This document shows, in pieces, positions 1 through 12,124 of a stretch of DNA of 64,000 bases. Origin of the DNA: Clusia tigrina (lineage: Eukaryota; Arthropoda; Insecta; Diptera; Clusiidae). The stretch's first letter is position 1; each line of letters begins with the position of its first letter. A program made the position numbers and the translations under genes. Below the pieces are notes generated by a model. The model was not told where the DNA came from. It did not search any database and saw only the letters and a list, made by a program, of their open reading frames with translations. The stretch lies in the NCBI GenBank assembly GCA_920105625.2, contig OV050032.1:195935291-195999290 (forward strand), given 5' to 3'.

Positions 1-47
<47 letters not shown>

Positions 48-62
48 TGTATGTATATATAT
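1..62. repeat. (AT)n microsatellite
   Basis: Alternating AT dinucleotides fill the first 43 bases and then decay into ATGTATGTATAT-type sequence. The array is cut by the window edge, so its true length is unknown. Confidence 0.95.
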
Positions 63-351
63 ACACATCGGTATATATAAATACTTAAGATGTACGTATG
101 ACGATAATTTTGCAAGTGAGTTAAGTGTAAATTTTTTTTTAATTTCCTTCGTTTAATAGACTTGATACAAAAAAAGACGACAATTTCAGCGTTTCAACTC
201 GCAACAAAAAGAAATTGTGTGTAATGTAAAACACAACATAAAAACGATACTTCGGTTCAGTTAATAAAGAGAGCAAGACAACAACAAATCAATAAACTTA
301 TTTTCGGAATGGCAAACTAATTATTCGAGCTCATTCATATTCTAGTTTTAG

Positions 352-357
352 TTTATT
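352..357 (-). terminator. Candidate polyadenylation signal of the OTUD5/DUBA gene
   Basis: The minus strand reads AATAAA here, about 420 nt past the stop codon of the deubiquitinase gene, and AT-rich sequence lies between. This would give a 3' UTR of roughly 440 nt. The hexamer is common in AT-rich DNA, so the assignment rests only on position. Confidence 0.3.
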
Positions 358-777
358 TAATTTGAATCAATTTTTGACAAATGAAGAAATGGGAAACGAT
401 CTCAAAAATATAGTTTAAGTAAAACTAAACTCGTGAAAGAAGTATCTGAAAGCACAAAAATAAATTTTTAGTACGCCACTTTCTAAATTTGTTACAACAT
501 TTTTCTTCTTTCATTATTTTAAATGATTAGTTTTTAATTTACAAAAATTTTTGTTTTACTTTTAATTTATATTTTTTATGCTTTTGATAAATATTTTGTT
601 TGCCTCTGATTTTTGTGAGTTTGGTTTTCTTGTTCGCGCGTGTGTGTTCATTTTTTGTTGTAGTTTGGTATTCGTGCAAGGACTTGGAATAAGTTTCACA
701 AAAAATATAAAGAAGGAATTAAAAAAAAATATACATTTTGACAGTGTTCAGGGATTGGGTTGTTTGTTAATTTGTAT

Positions 778-3700
778 TTATGGACCATAAAAGTATTTAC
801 GTTTCTGATCTTCGATATAGTCTTGAGTGGACATTTGGATGGCCCGTTGTAGCATTTCGGATTCATTCAATTGTCCATACCCTGCAATAAATTAATATAA
901 CGGGTTTACTTGCGGAGCAAATGTTTTCAAAAACAGTTTACAATAAAATACAAAATGAAAAGAAACAACGCTAAATGCGTTAGCAAAATCTGTACTACCA
1001 GTGAAGATGTCATATGAAAAATATACATGCAGAGACCAGAAGATTCTGCTTCGAAGTTACTCCATTTTGGGTTCAGAGCACCAATGTTCTGAGAAATCGG
1101 TTCATTATAGAAAGTTGTGTTTTAGATATTTAGAGCAATCGATCGATCAGTTCTACTGCTCACAGTAAAAGATAGTTAGCATGGCTGTGGTCTACTTAAC
1201 CGTTTGGTTCTTTCGAAACCTTTCGAGACCTTTTTTCCGAAACACTGATTGTGGATTATTTTTTAGCTGCTTTCATACTGAATTTTAAATCACAAAACGC
1301 GTTTAAAAGGGTTCCAGGTGTCGAGATAGCGCACAGAATGCTATATTGATATTTTGGTCATGTAATCGATGAGGTCCGAATGCGATCGAATAAATCACAA
1401 ACCGGATATATGAGACATTCAATGGATTTCAACTTGGTGACATTGGAAGCAGTATAATTACATTACACGTCTTTGGTAAAAGCATTATATGAATAGAGAT
1501 TTAAATAAAAGCATAACACTGACCATCAGCAGCAAAAGAAGCTTCCAACAATTCTTGATATAAACTCGATGCATCAGTTTTTTTAGGGGAAGACGAACAC
1601 TGAGCGGTAGCGCACTCAGCTGGTTCCAGTTCGCCGCTAAGCTCCTTCGGTGCATGCAATTGTTTTGAAGTGCATGGTTGCTGTTCCGCCTCAGGGGTGT
1701 AGGCACGTACACGCTCCTTCGCTGGCAGCTGCTGTTCTATTCCAGTTTTGACGCTGTCAGTCAGCAAAATGTCCATAACGCTGTCGCTGTTAAAAGTTTT
1801 TTGGTCGAATATTAAAATACCAAATACCGAAGAAGTATTTTAAGCACAATCTTTAATGATTTTACTTACATTTTGTCCAATCCAGTTGTCTTGTGCTCCC
1901 TACGTCGTTTAATGTTGTCGCGCACAGCGCCACGTCTTTGTGTTCTTTTGGAACGCACCGATGGTGATGGAGAGGCATTGCCCATAGAACTGGTGCTACT
2001 CTTGTCAGTATCATCACTCTCAAAGCCACCGTCAGTAGATTTCATAGTATTTTCCTTTTGAAAAGCCTGTATTACATTATTATTGAGCGGTTTTGGTGAA
2101 AGACTGAAGCCGTCATGTTCTTGTGACGTGTTGGTCGACGATTTTGATGGTGAATCATTAGCACTGCTAGCTGAACTACCACTCATATCACTGCACGAAG
2201 GCATTGTTGCCGTTGCAGCCGTGACCGTGCTGCTGCTGCTGCTATTGTGCTTTCTGAAATACTTTGACGGTGATGCTTCTGCGCCGAACGCAGCCTCTGC
2301 TGAAGTCACAGTGGCAGAGGTGGACGACGCCGTAGATGTAGCTACCACACGCGACTTATCCAAATTTTCACGGCACCATTGCAAATAGGATTCACGTGCG
2401 ATTTGCTCCTCGATAGCTTCATTAGTGGCTTCCCAGTCTGTGGTTTTTAATTTATCCTCAAACATAGTCTATATAAATAACATTTATTTAATATTTTAAA
2501 ATCATTTTTATATTACAGCATGCTTTTCCTTCACTATCCACGCCCATTATGAGAAAATCGAAACATTTAAAGAAATAGAGTATCAAAAACATTTCAAGTG
2601 TACGTAATGCTGCTGTCAGCAATCAAGAAATCGCCAAAATTTGTATAATTTAAACCGAAAGTAATATAAAAATGTGTCCAACTACATCGTAGATATACCT
2701 ATCTATGGCTGTGCATAAATCCTATATATGTACATATATTTAAACCAATGTTAGATCGACATTGTCATACAGATGGGTTATTGTGGAAATAGGGTAGAGC
2801 TCAGGTACGTTTTTAGAGTAACCAGTGCCCTACAAGTCACCAGCCATTTAAACACTGGTTGCGCTAACCACGAGAATAGGCAATACACAAACCTCGCAAC
2901 AAGCAATAAATTGCATGTGTTCAAAGGCAGTTAACTTAGATCGCTGTCTGAGATTTCGTTTGATCCGAAAATATTTGTTTGATTCGGAATAATTTGCTCT
3001 GCAGCGAAAAAGTCGATATTTACTGGAAAAATTCAACTTTGCAGTGATCAGGGCATGAACATTGCTCAAGTCACTCGTAGTTCTCTATGTCACCAATAAT
3101 CCAAGTCACCATTAGCTAGAAAAGTCGCTGGTATCTGTATCGGTGACTAGGATGACACTGCTACCAAGTCACCTTCTATCGATATATCGCTCGATCACTA
3201 TTATCTTAGGCCATCGCAATGCAATCGAATCAACCAAAAACCAATTAGTTTACATTAAAAAGGCAAGCAATCTTTTGAAACCTCAAAATAATATCATACA
3301 ACCTTCGCCAAAGTTGTGCGAATGCTCTGTTATGCTTTAATTTGAAATTTCTAGTCATTGTATCTGTTGCTAAATGCATATCCAGTTAGCGCCTTCTTCA
3401 CTTTACAGTATTTACTTCAACACAACTGGGTTTCCACGAACAGAATTGGATTTCCTTCTGTATAACTGCTTACTTTGGTATATGTTAATAATAGATTTTC
3501 TTGTGAATTTCGTATATTTATGTTAATTGCTGAAACTATTATGCATGCAGTACCAGCCCCGGATTGGAAACTCTTTGAAAAGAGAAGCATTGCGTAATGG
3601 GTGCAGCGTATAGGAGCCTCAGCAATATTGTTATATAGTAGTTATCAAACCTGTTCAATTTCCAACTGTTCGCTGAGCCTAGCTGCTTCCAGTGTGGGCA

Positions 3701-5965
3701 TTTCAGGCTTATAACCAGCTAAACCTAAACCGACACCCACAGTAGCATTATAAGGATCAATGATTGCGTTGTAGTGCGAACCGCGTTGATAGGACAGACG
3801 CAATGGAGCATAGCCATTGTTGAGTTGTTCGGAATTAAAAATGTTAATTGGTGCTGCAAGTAATTGTAATTGTATTAAATAAAATTGTTATTACTTAAGT
3901 GAGAATGTTTACTTACTGGGTTTGTAGCAGTAAACCTCAACGGGGCGACTATATATCTCAGACATTGCCTGTATCTCGATATGGTTGCCATGTGAATCTT
4001 TGCGACGTTTGCGCTTAATGTAACTGTTGATGTCCTCAGTAACGAAGTGACAGAAATATTCTCGATTTTGGTACTGTAAAAAGGATTTATCGTAAACATT
4101 TAATACGCGTCGTTTCTTGGAAACGGTCAACTTACAATGTAATCCATGGTGTGCTGTCTGATGACATCGTGCATCTCTTCGTCGCCGTATATCTGCAGTG
4201 AAATAGAACGAAAAAGGCATGCTCCATCCTCTTCCACAGGGCGCAGAATATAGCCACGATCGGACATGCATTTGGCAAACTGTTCGTCACGACGCTGCCA
4301 CTCATCAGCAGTAATAGCAGCCTCTTTCGGCTGAAAATGCTCATCGCCACTGTTATAGCCAGAACACTGATCCTCTACTGTCTTCAATAGGTTAGCAGCA
4401 GCTTGGGTAACAGCATTCTGCGAATTGGGGCTTGGACAACCAATCACTGCGGGCATGTTAGTCAAATTCTCAGGCGATTTACCGCCAGAGTTTGTGGGGC
4501 TGGTGCCGCGGCTGTTAACGACTGCCGTAGCCTGCACATGTGGGCTGCTACACTTATTGACCGTACCAGGTGCCATATTGGCAAGCTTTTCGCGCTCGTT
4601 GCGGTCACGTTTGTGATGATCATGCTGGTCACGACGCTTAGAGCGCATACTATAAACAAAATTCAAGTGCTGATAGAAAAAATACTCGTCAGAGAAATAT
4701 AAACAATAGTATTACTTTTTATGCGGGCTGCGACGATGACGTGAAAGATCGTCGAAAACTTCTGCACGACGCTGAGGGCTCTAAATAAATAATAGAACAA
4801 AATTGACAATTACAAAAGAATTCACTACTTTCAAAGTTGAGGAAAATTAGATAAGAATTTGTTTTTGTAGTGGCGAAACATCTCACGATTTTTCATCTAA
4901 CTAAATTTTGCACATAAACAAAATTAAACTTAAGTGTTAAATTTAACTTTTGACTTGTAAATTTGATTGCTTTGCAAATTGTTTCCTTAATATTTTGTAT
5001 GATTATGATTTGTTTGTCAATTTGCACATATAATACATAAGTTTGTAGATGGGTCACAAATCAAAAACCAAAGGACACACATAAAATCACAAATGGAAAA
5101 TTTTAAACTGATTTAAAAACTGCGCAATATGTTTTTCGAAGAGTTTTGCATTTGCATTGCATGGAAAAATACCACGCAAATATGCCAGTTCCAGTATATA
5201 TTGAAATAACCGATAGATAATATAATGCCTAATACTGACAATGGCCCACCTTTGACTTTTGTTTTGATCAAGAGTAGATGCAAGAGTGTTCCAAGTTAAG
5301 TTAGATTCGGTTTTTAGCCGTTATCTCAAATAAATGTAAACAAATTTGAAATGTTGAAAAAATTGAAAAAACATGGATATTATTTTGTGCGGTTTTTCGT
5401 GAAAATGTCGGTTATAGGATGATTCCCTATATTTAGTTTCCTTATACATTCCTGAATGAAGTCTCGGAATACACACAACTTTTGCAAGGGTGAAGTGAAA
5501 ATGTATATTACCAAAAATGTGTTAAAATGCATTGTTCCGGGGATACTAACACATGAAAGGGAGAAAATACACCAAATCTTCCAATATTGAGGATATTCTC
5601 CTATTACGTATGGAGACACCGAGGGATTTACATAAATATATTCTACATAGAAATTTTAGGTTATACAAATAGATCGCTGTATATGTGCACATACTTAATG
5701 AAAAAAATATTGTAGATCCTTTAATTAGTTGTTTACGTCATAAACATATGCATATTAATTGAATAATTACCTGCTCATGTCCATCGATGACGGCATTGCG
5801 ATGTGAATGGGTTGTTGGGCTGCGCACAACATTCTGTTGTCCGTGTGTGTTTTTGGGCTCAGCAGAGACTTTGCCGTTATGGGCAGCTTGTGCATGGGAC
5901 TCCTTTTTGTCTGTATCGGTTGTAACACGCTTTTGCGGGGGCGTAGCCACAGGCTTAATAGTCAT
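778..5965 (-). CDS. Duba: OTUD5/DUBA-type OTU deubiquitinase, 8 coding exons, 699 aa
   Basis: Cysteine protease of the OTU family, orthologous to OTUD5 (DUBA), which removes polyubiquitin chains in innate immune and developmental signalling. Exons: 5965-5771, 4780-4716, 4649-4136, 4073-3917, 3853-3651, 2468-1870, 1786-1524 and 881-778. All introns are GT-AG, every phase closes, and the total is exactly 2100 nt including TAA. Residues 1-180 are polar and low in complexity. The GYNSGDE motif at 184-190 sits where mammalian OTUD5 has its activating CK2 phosphoserine. The catalytic EDGACLF has Asp228 and Cys231, and HYNA supplies His337. The [12 protein letters not shown] helix follows near 389-400. 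After a Ser/Thr-rich stretch and a basic patch near the end of exon 6, the C terminus has a UIM-like [12 protein letters not shown] at 672-683. Exon 7 has an alternative acceptor 6 nt downstream that would drop two residues. ATG 5965 is the first in its exon; further 5' noncoding exons are possible. Confidence 0.95.
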
Positions 5966-6940
5966 TTTCTGTTATTTCGTTTCCAATTTCCCACAAATAA
6001 TCTGTAAAAGTTTTTACCGAAGTTTATGGGAAATTGAAATATTGCCACATGCAACAATGCAATTGGGACTATTCTGCTGTGTGCTCTGCGCTCTTGCTAC
6101 TTTCTTAGCACTTCTTTTCTATGTACTTCAGCGATTACCTTGACTTCTATGTTGAGCTACGGGCTGCTCTGAATTTATTTTTTTTCTGCTTCTTCCTCTT
6201 CTACGTTTTTACTCAGCTGCTCTGCTTTCTGTTCTAGGCCTTTTTTTCTCTATTGTTTGTGAGCAATATATTTTGGGATTTTCACATCGAAAATTTCTGG
6301 AAAGTGTTGTAACTATTTTTTTCTATCGCCTTTTAAGCAATTCAGAATGTTGTTTTGAGAACTTTTGCAAATAATTTCAATTTGCAATCATGAAAACTGC
6401 AAATTGTTCAATTATGCCAAGTGAAAACTTTCCACCATTCGACTTGTGTATTTCTTGTATGTGTTCAATAGTGATGCGAGAAAATTCGATTTAAGGACAT
6501 CGATAAGTGACAGCACTAGATATACAACACTTTTATCAAAATACTAAAAAACAGTGTCGTACTTTTTAGATTGAGACTGAAATCTTTATATATTTTTATA
6601 AAGATAATTTTAAAGTATACTATAAAGACACAGTAGTTCTCCCTATTAACTGTACTGGACTGCCAGTAATAGCGTGTTAATGCAGACAAATAAAAATGTA
6701 TTATTAATAAGTACGTTTTGCTCACACTTCATTTCATTAATAAACAGGTAGAACCAAAATAGACGAGACGAGACATAACGAGTAAGTTCAAGCATATGTG
6801 AACTAATGTTAATAACCAAAATGGTCGTACGTATTTGATCGAAAGTGAACGAAACATTTAGACATGACGTTCTGTTCCATAAGCACCGAACTGCAAACGT
6901 CGGTTGATGTGTTTGTTAAATTCACAGAAAAAAAATTAAA
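5966..6940. other. 5' flank of the OTUD5/DUBA gene
   Basis: This stretch should hold the 5' UTR and promoter of the minus-strand deubiquitinase gene. No clear TATA box, CpG-rich segment or open exon stands out. The sequence is AT-rich and slightly pyrimidine-rich between 6140 and 6260. Confidence 0.4.
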
Positions 6941-7156
6941 ATGACGGAGTTTTGCTACGATTTAATGGCCGCTGTGAGGGATAAGCTCGCAATCTATGAA
7001 AAAAGCCATCCATCGATGCGTTTGAGATCGTCACATTTTGGGTTAATTGTGAAAATCCAAGTAACGAGGCCAGACATTTGTCCAATCGCTATCGTTAGGT
7101 GTTGTCTATTTTGGTTGTACCTTAAGTCATTTAATTGGTTGATTAGAAGTAAATGA
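6941..7156 (+). CDS. Unrecognised short frame with weak MADF-like start
   Basis: An ATG preceded by an A-rich context opens a 71-codon frame. Its first 30 residues (FCYDLMAAVRDKLAIYEKSHP) loosely recall the start of a MADF DNA-binding domain: hydrophobic-Leu-x-x-Val-Arg, then Leu/Ile-Tyr and His-Pro. The expected downstream Trp and arginine pattern is not convincing. A possible GT donor follows AAAATCCAA near 7060, so this could be a first exon or a decayed gene fragment. No partner exon was found, so the call is tentative. Confidence 0.2.
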   Translation: MTEFCYDLMAAVRDKLAIYEKSHPSMRLRSSHFGLIVKIQVTRPDICPIAIVRCCLFWLYLKSFNWLIRSK

Positions 7157-7910
7157 AGAAGATGTATTTAATTTAAAGAAGGGATGCCTAAAAATATTTA
7201 ATTGAACACTTATTTTTAGAGTAGTAATTTTTGACAAAAACATTATGATTTTGCTATATTATAAAGAAATTATTAAAAATATTAAAGCGATTGTAATAGC
7301 GTTCGCAATCTGATTTTCGCGTTTTTTATTTCGCTCTCTGGTTCAAACCAACGTGATATTAGTAATAGAGTGTACTTGTGCAATATCACCTAATATTTCA
7401 TTAAATATTACATAATTTACAATAAAACCTTGAAAATACAAAACAAGAATAACAACAAACAATAATTAATAAAACATACAATAATAAATAAAACAGTGAA
7501 AGAGAAAAAAATGAATAGATTTCGGCGTTGTGCCATGTTATTTCATATATAAATTGGTGTGCGATTTCAAACTAAACCAGTTGGTTGCGATATGTATGCA
7601 TGTACATAATTCCGCTTTGGGCAATATTTCTATTGCGAATAAATTTCATATGGCGCAGTTATTTGTGAAGGTGGTTATAAATGAATTAAAGGAGATGAAA
7701 TGTTTGTTGAGAATACAAATGATAAAGTTCTTTCAGAAAGTTTGTTCGCGGTGCAAGAACTCGTGCAGTTCACTTTCACATCACTTCGTGCAGTCTCAGT
7801 TCAGTAATTTGACGTTTGCGTCGCGAAGAGGAAAGTGTAGTAAAACTTCATAATATCAAGTTTGGTTTACAATTAAACATTGTGAAGTTTAAGTGAATTC
7901 GATAATTGTA
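7157..7910. other. AT-rich intergenic DNA
   Basis: No gene recognised. A less AT-rich block at 7730-7850 contains Inr-like TCAGTT motifs and could be a promoter or 5' UTR fragment, but no TATA element sits at the right distance and no coding exon follows. Confidence 0.3.
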
Positions 7911-8493
7911 CATTAGCTGTGTTTCTTTTGACGCGAGTGTGAATAAAACAACCGCCTATCCATACATACTGACCGCTTAGTTAAAGCAAGCTGTTTGTAT
8001 TCGCTTGTTGATTAGCGCCTCAAAATCATTTTGTTGTCTATTGTGAACGAGAAAAAGTGTAATTATATAAAAAGCTGTAATTATATAAAATATATAGTAT
8101 ATTAACGTATTTTAATTAATATGTACACGTATTTCCAACGCTTGCTCAGAATTTTCCATTTTCAATGTTTCCATTTCCTCTTTAAAATTAGTTCACAAAT
8201 GTGTATGTCAAAGCATTTTAACTACCAAATGCTAGACTATTAAGCGACGGGTGTCGTTTTATCAGAGAATACAGAGAAATGACTCTCATTTTTACACATG
8301 TGCAAAACTGTAGTAGTGTGGCTGATTTTCTTCAGAATTCTGGTTAACCAATGATAAACAAACCTATCCATATAGCCAATTAATGATAAACAAAAACATT
8401 TTTTTTAAATGTCTAAAAATCTAACTTTTAAATGTCCCTCCTCTATGTTCTCTGGTTTTATTCACACTCGCGTAAAAAGAAACACAACTATTG
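7911..8493. mobile_element. Inverted-repeat element of about 580 bp (MITE or foldback)
   Basis: A 32-base arm at 7918-7949 (starting TGTGTTTCTTTTGACGCGAG) is matched in inverted orientation at 8455-8486 with only two differences. Weaker similarity extends the arms about 7 bases outward. The interior has no long frame. A second, hAT-type MITE is inserted right beside the inner edge of the right arm. The superfamily is not recognised, and no clear target duplication was seen. Confidence 0.65.
8263..8454. mobile_element. hAT-type MITE nested in the inverted-repeat element
   Basis: The left end CAGAGAATACAGAGAAA and right end TGTTCTCTG are inverted and match the termini of the MITE copies at 11955, 17709, 43237 and 44569. 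The interior differs from those copies. Flanks share GTTTTAT on both sides, giving 7 of 8 bases of an 8-bp target duplication, as expected for hAT transposition. Confidence 0.6.
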
Positions 8494-8917
8494 TGAATAT
8501 ATATCAACTGTGAATTGGTATGGTCGCAGCTTTTTATGAGTGTTGTATAACGTATAAATTTAGTGAACAGAATTCGTTAAAAATATTAGCTTCAGGGCTC
8601 AATCTGCTAATTAACGAAGCAAAATTATATGAGGATACAATTTTTTGTCTCTCAAATAAAAGTTATGTGTGACGCATACGCAAATATTTCTCTAACCTAA
8701 GTAAGGACAAAGAGAGTAAATCAGATTGACATTGTTTTGGGAGCTTAAGAACAAAATGGGCATAGTTTACAGGTCATGAATCTTAAATGTCATTATGAGT
8801 GAGGCACAAAGCCAGATATACTATGTTACGAATTGAAAGTGTGCATCGTTTGTTTTCCTTCCAGTACAATGCAATTAATTATATGCCTTATACCTAGTGA
8901 TGCCATGTTGCCTTTAT
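8494..8917. other. AT-rich intergenic DNA
   Basis: No gene, repeat or RNA feature recognised. Confidence 0.4.
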
Positions 8918-9270
8918 CGCAGAAATGCAAATTCCTCGCAGTGTATCTGATTATGTAAACTAACTGTTCATAACATAGCAGGAAATGCATGTATCTAATT
9001 GCAGAAGACTTAGCAGAATTGAAATCTGTCGCAGAAATGCAAATTCCTCGCAGTGTGTCTGATTATGTAAACTAACTGTTCATAATATAGCCGGAAATGC
9101 ATGTATCTAATTGCAGAAGACTTAACATAACATAACAGAATTGAAATCTGTCGCAGAAATTCATTTCCTCGCAGTGTGCCTGATTATGTAAACTAACTGT
9201 TCATAACATAGCCGGAAATGCATGTATCTAGTTGACTCTACATAACATAACAGAAGAGAAATCTGTTAAT
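8918..9270. repeat. Threefold tandem duplication, about 112-122 bp per unit
   Basis: A segment opening CGCAGAAATGCAAATTCCTC occurs at 8918, 9030 and, slightly changed, 9152. Units 1 and 2 are nearly identical. Unit 2 carries about ten extra bases (a repeated CATAA motif) before unit 3 starts. The third copy has lost a few bases near its start. Confidence 0.85.
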
Positions 9271-9766
9271 TTTGTTTTCTATGTTAAGTGCAACGCTAAA
9301 CAGTTTATTTCTGGCAACTAATTAATATTTATTGTTTAATAATAAAACTAATTTTTGTGTCAGTCTTCGGTTAACACTCATTGTTAGCTATTAACTCTCT
9401 TTCCCGTTTTGCACAGATTTCTTATCAGTTTGTGCTACTACAGTACAGTTCCGTTACTGCCACTCACCCACGTGTTGGGAAGTTTTTCTTTTTCTTTTTT
9501 AATTCAAAATTATACACTAAAAAAGATATGGTCAGACTCAAAACGACTTTCGAGTTAATTCAAACCAAACACAATCCAATTCACCAACTCAACCAATACT
9601 CACTTCTAAAGATGTATCCAAGCATTTTAAGTTCTCTTTTTAATTACACTCTCACAACTCTAACTTCCATTGTAACTTCATTGCAACCAAAAACAACACA
9701 CTAAGTCCCACACTCCGAAATTCCAGCATTTGAGTCCGAAATTTCTCAATACGAGCTCGAAGCTAC
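9271..9766. other. AT-rich intergenic DNA
   Basis: No gene recognised. A plus-strand frame at 9381-9704 is rich in Thr, Ser and Leu, has no recognisable domain, and is probably chance. Confidence 0.35.
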
Positions 9767-10448
9767 TTAAGAGTCAATGAATAATGGAAACTCCCTCGGA
9801 TTGGTTATAATCTGATACCCAATAATCAAAGTCTTCGAAAAAATAGTTTCCAAGCTCATCATGTGGTTTGTTCTCAAAAAGAAGTATCTCAGTCCACACC
9901 AAATGGCTTTTAAAAAATAACAGGTCACGATAGATGCTTTAGAATACTTCGAAACTTCGAATATTTTCCTCACAAGTGTCGATCTATGAGAAGGCCCATA
10001 ATCGTGCCACACATCCCAACTTTCTTCGGTAGAATACGACGAACACAATGCATTACACTCTTCAAAATGCCAAGATACAGTTGTGCATTAACGGGTAGGC
10101 CCAGTGGAAGGAACTCTTTGTGGTGAATGCCCCCAACATTGTCTTCACTTTTGACTACTCGAAATGCGATTTTTTGGTTTCTTGCTCGTTTGGCGCCTTC
10201 CACTCTGCAGTTTGGCGCTTGATTTCTGGATCATATTGAAAACACCACGTTTCATCACCAGTCACAATGCTGTGAACGAAGTTTTTGTTCATTTTGGCTT
10301 TCTTGATGATGTCCTTCGAATGGTCGTCAGTCAACTTGTGCGGTTGAACGTCGTCCACAAATGGTCCAGGATCGATTTGGGTCATTCCAACATTCTCTTG
10401 CATTATTCTCTCAGCCCGGAAGATATTGTCCATTAGTCCACCAGCCAT
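9767..10448 (-). pseudogene. Degenerate mariner transposase remnant
   Basis: On the minus strand the catalytic-core signature GDETWCFQYDPE is readable near 10230-10270, with a mariner-type stretch before it. Further on, GGIHHKEFLPLG continues the transposase fold in another frame. Several frameshifts and stops interrupt it, and the HDN and third Asp segments are not intact. The subfamily differs from the two better preserved mariners at 26.6 and 48.3 kb, whose signature is GDESWIYAYEPE. No terminal repeats were found. Confidence 0.75.
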
Positions 10449-10454
10449 CCATTG

Positions 10455-10820
10455 AACACAAGTTCCATTGTGTCATTGGCAGACATGCTCAGAGACTTAA
10501 CCTATCATCCAATGACTTTTGCTGCAGTTGCGGGTCGTCGGACGAGGAGGAGGATATTCCACACTTGAAGTTCTACTGCCCTGTCCTCGCGAGAAGGTTT
10601 GTATTCCTGGGGCACCTTTTCTCGAGGATCTTGCTGAGATATCCTACATTCGTGTAAGCAAAATCGCACTCATTACCAGGGAATCGCACTGCGGGGAACC
10701 CGAGTCAGTTCCAGGGGGGTGTTTTAGTTTAGGGGACCCATATTTCTGTGGTATTACAACGGACCAATTCTTGGCCTGGGTGAGCTTCCTTTTGGTGCCA
10801 CCCTAACCTAACCTAACTCC
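10455..10820 (+). pseudogene. 3' end of a non-LTR retrotransposon
   Basis: The translated segment GRHAQRLNLSSNDFCCSC, followed by an acidic run and a Cys, is the zinc-knuckle-like tail that follows RNase H in I/LOA/R1-type elements. A short 3' UTR follows with GTGGTATTACAACGGACC and ends in three CCTAA-type units at 10802-10817. The 5' part is missing, which is usual for incomplete reverse transcription. Confidence 0.75.
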
Positions 10821-10824
10821 GCTG

Positions 10825-11280
10825 TCCTACTCTTTTTATAGGTTGTAATGTATAAGGAGGTGTGTGAAGCACTGCGACAAAGAAAAGATCTGCTGTACTA
10901 CCCTCTGCTAATAGGATATCCCCATAAAATCTTATCCAAGCCTGAGGCCTTTAAAAATTTGAGGATGTCGGCTGGGTCAAGTCGTGTCATTGAGCTACCT
11001 GAGTACTTGAGCTACCTAGTGGAGCATCTATGCTCCACAAATCCCAATTATGTGCTCTGGTGATTCAGTATCCTCCTCACAGAATATACACATGGGACTT
11101 GCTACAATTCCTAGCTTGCTCAGATGTTCCTTGGGTCTACAGTGTCCAGTCAGAAGCCCGGTTAAAATTCTCAATCTATTCTTGCACAGTCCAATGCAAG
11201 ACTCAAATCTTTTGCTGTTGTAATCGCCCAACAAGAGTTTGGATTGTCTTCAGCCTGTTTATATGTTATATGAAAGTGTC
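10825..11280 (-). pseudogene. 3' fragment of a second non-LTR retrotransposon
   Basis: The minus strand encodes NRLRILTGLLTGHC, then a Cys-x2-Cys with a Glu-rich stretch and SPEHIIG, the RNase H-distal tail of non-LTR elements. It lies tail to tail with the fragment ending at 10820. The remainder toward 10825 is decayed and carries stops. Confidence 0.7.
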
Positions 11281-11678
11281 CCACAAAGAAGAGTCCTCCT
11301 GCCATCATGTCGAAAGTATTTTAGGACTCCTATTTTTGTGCTATTTCACAATTTTTAAAGTCTCTTGTTTTGATACTATTCGAGACTTAAAAAGATTTTA
11401 GGATTCCTGTTCTGTTAATATTTCACATTTGTAAGCATTTCCGGACTCCTGTATTGATGCAAAATAATCGCTTTTCCATATGAATGTAATTGGATAATCG
11501 TTTTCTTGTTAATTTTTTTTGCTTCTGTGACGATGCTCCTTCTATACTAAAAACGATTGTTCTGCGACTCCTGCAACACTTCTAGTCGGGAGCGCTCATA
11601 AGTTGGTTGGGTCTCTCTTATATAGTATACGAGTATGTATATATAACAAAGATAGTGTTCTTATCACATTCATTATAT
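11281..11678. other. AT-rich intergenic DNA
   Basis: No gene recognised. The stretch includes repeated phrases such as GACTCCTAT/GACTCCTGT but no clear element. Confidence 0.35.
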
Positions 11679-11954
11679 TGTTACGAAATCAACACACCAT
11701 CTGATTGGTTGATAGTTTTAGGGTAATCGTCATTTGCAACCCCTAAATATACACACGCGAGAAGGCATGCGTCACTGCGTTCAAAGGCTAGTGGAACTTC
11801 TGGTATACAAGAAGTATATAAGCGGCTGCACAATTGACATTGAGATCAGTGAGCAAATGAAAGTGGCAAAGTGAACATGGTAGTAGCAGCAGCAGTGGAA
11901 CAGTGAGCGTAGCCGAGAGTGAACATCGTACTAGTAGATCAGTTCACCAGTGAC

Positions 11955-12124
11955 CAGAAAAAGGAAAGTCTTTTTCGCTGCCAGCGTCCGTAGCGGACAC
12001 ATCACGATTTTGTGTGGATTCACCACGATTCTTAGTGGATTCAGCACGATGTGTACAACATCCGTCTGCTTTATTTCGCTGCTTTGCCGTTTGACGTTTA
12101 AGTTTCTTTTCTCTGTGTTCTCTG
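11955..12124. mobile_element. hAT-type MITE, family member 1 (170 bp)
   Basis: Perfect 8-bp target duplication CCAGTGAC at 11947-11954 and 12125-12132. The right end TTCTCTGTGTTCTCTG is intact. The left end CAGAAAAAGGAAAG has lost several bases. The interior carries two to three copies of a 21-bp motif containing CACGATT and GTGGATTCA. Found also at 17709, 43237 and 44569. Confidence 0.9.

Noticed and set aside
5787..6143. Plus-strand hydrophobic frame across the first exon of the deubiquitinase gene
   Set aside because: It is antisense to a well supported exon and its flank, with no family resemblance.
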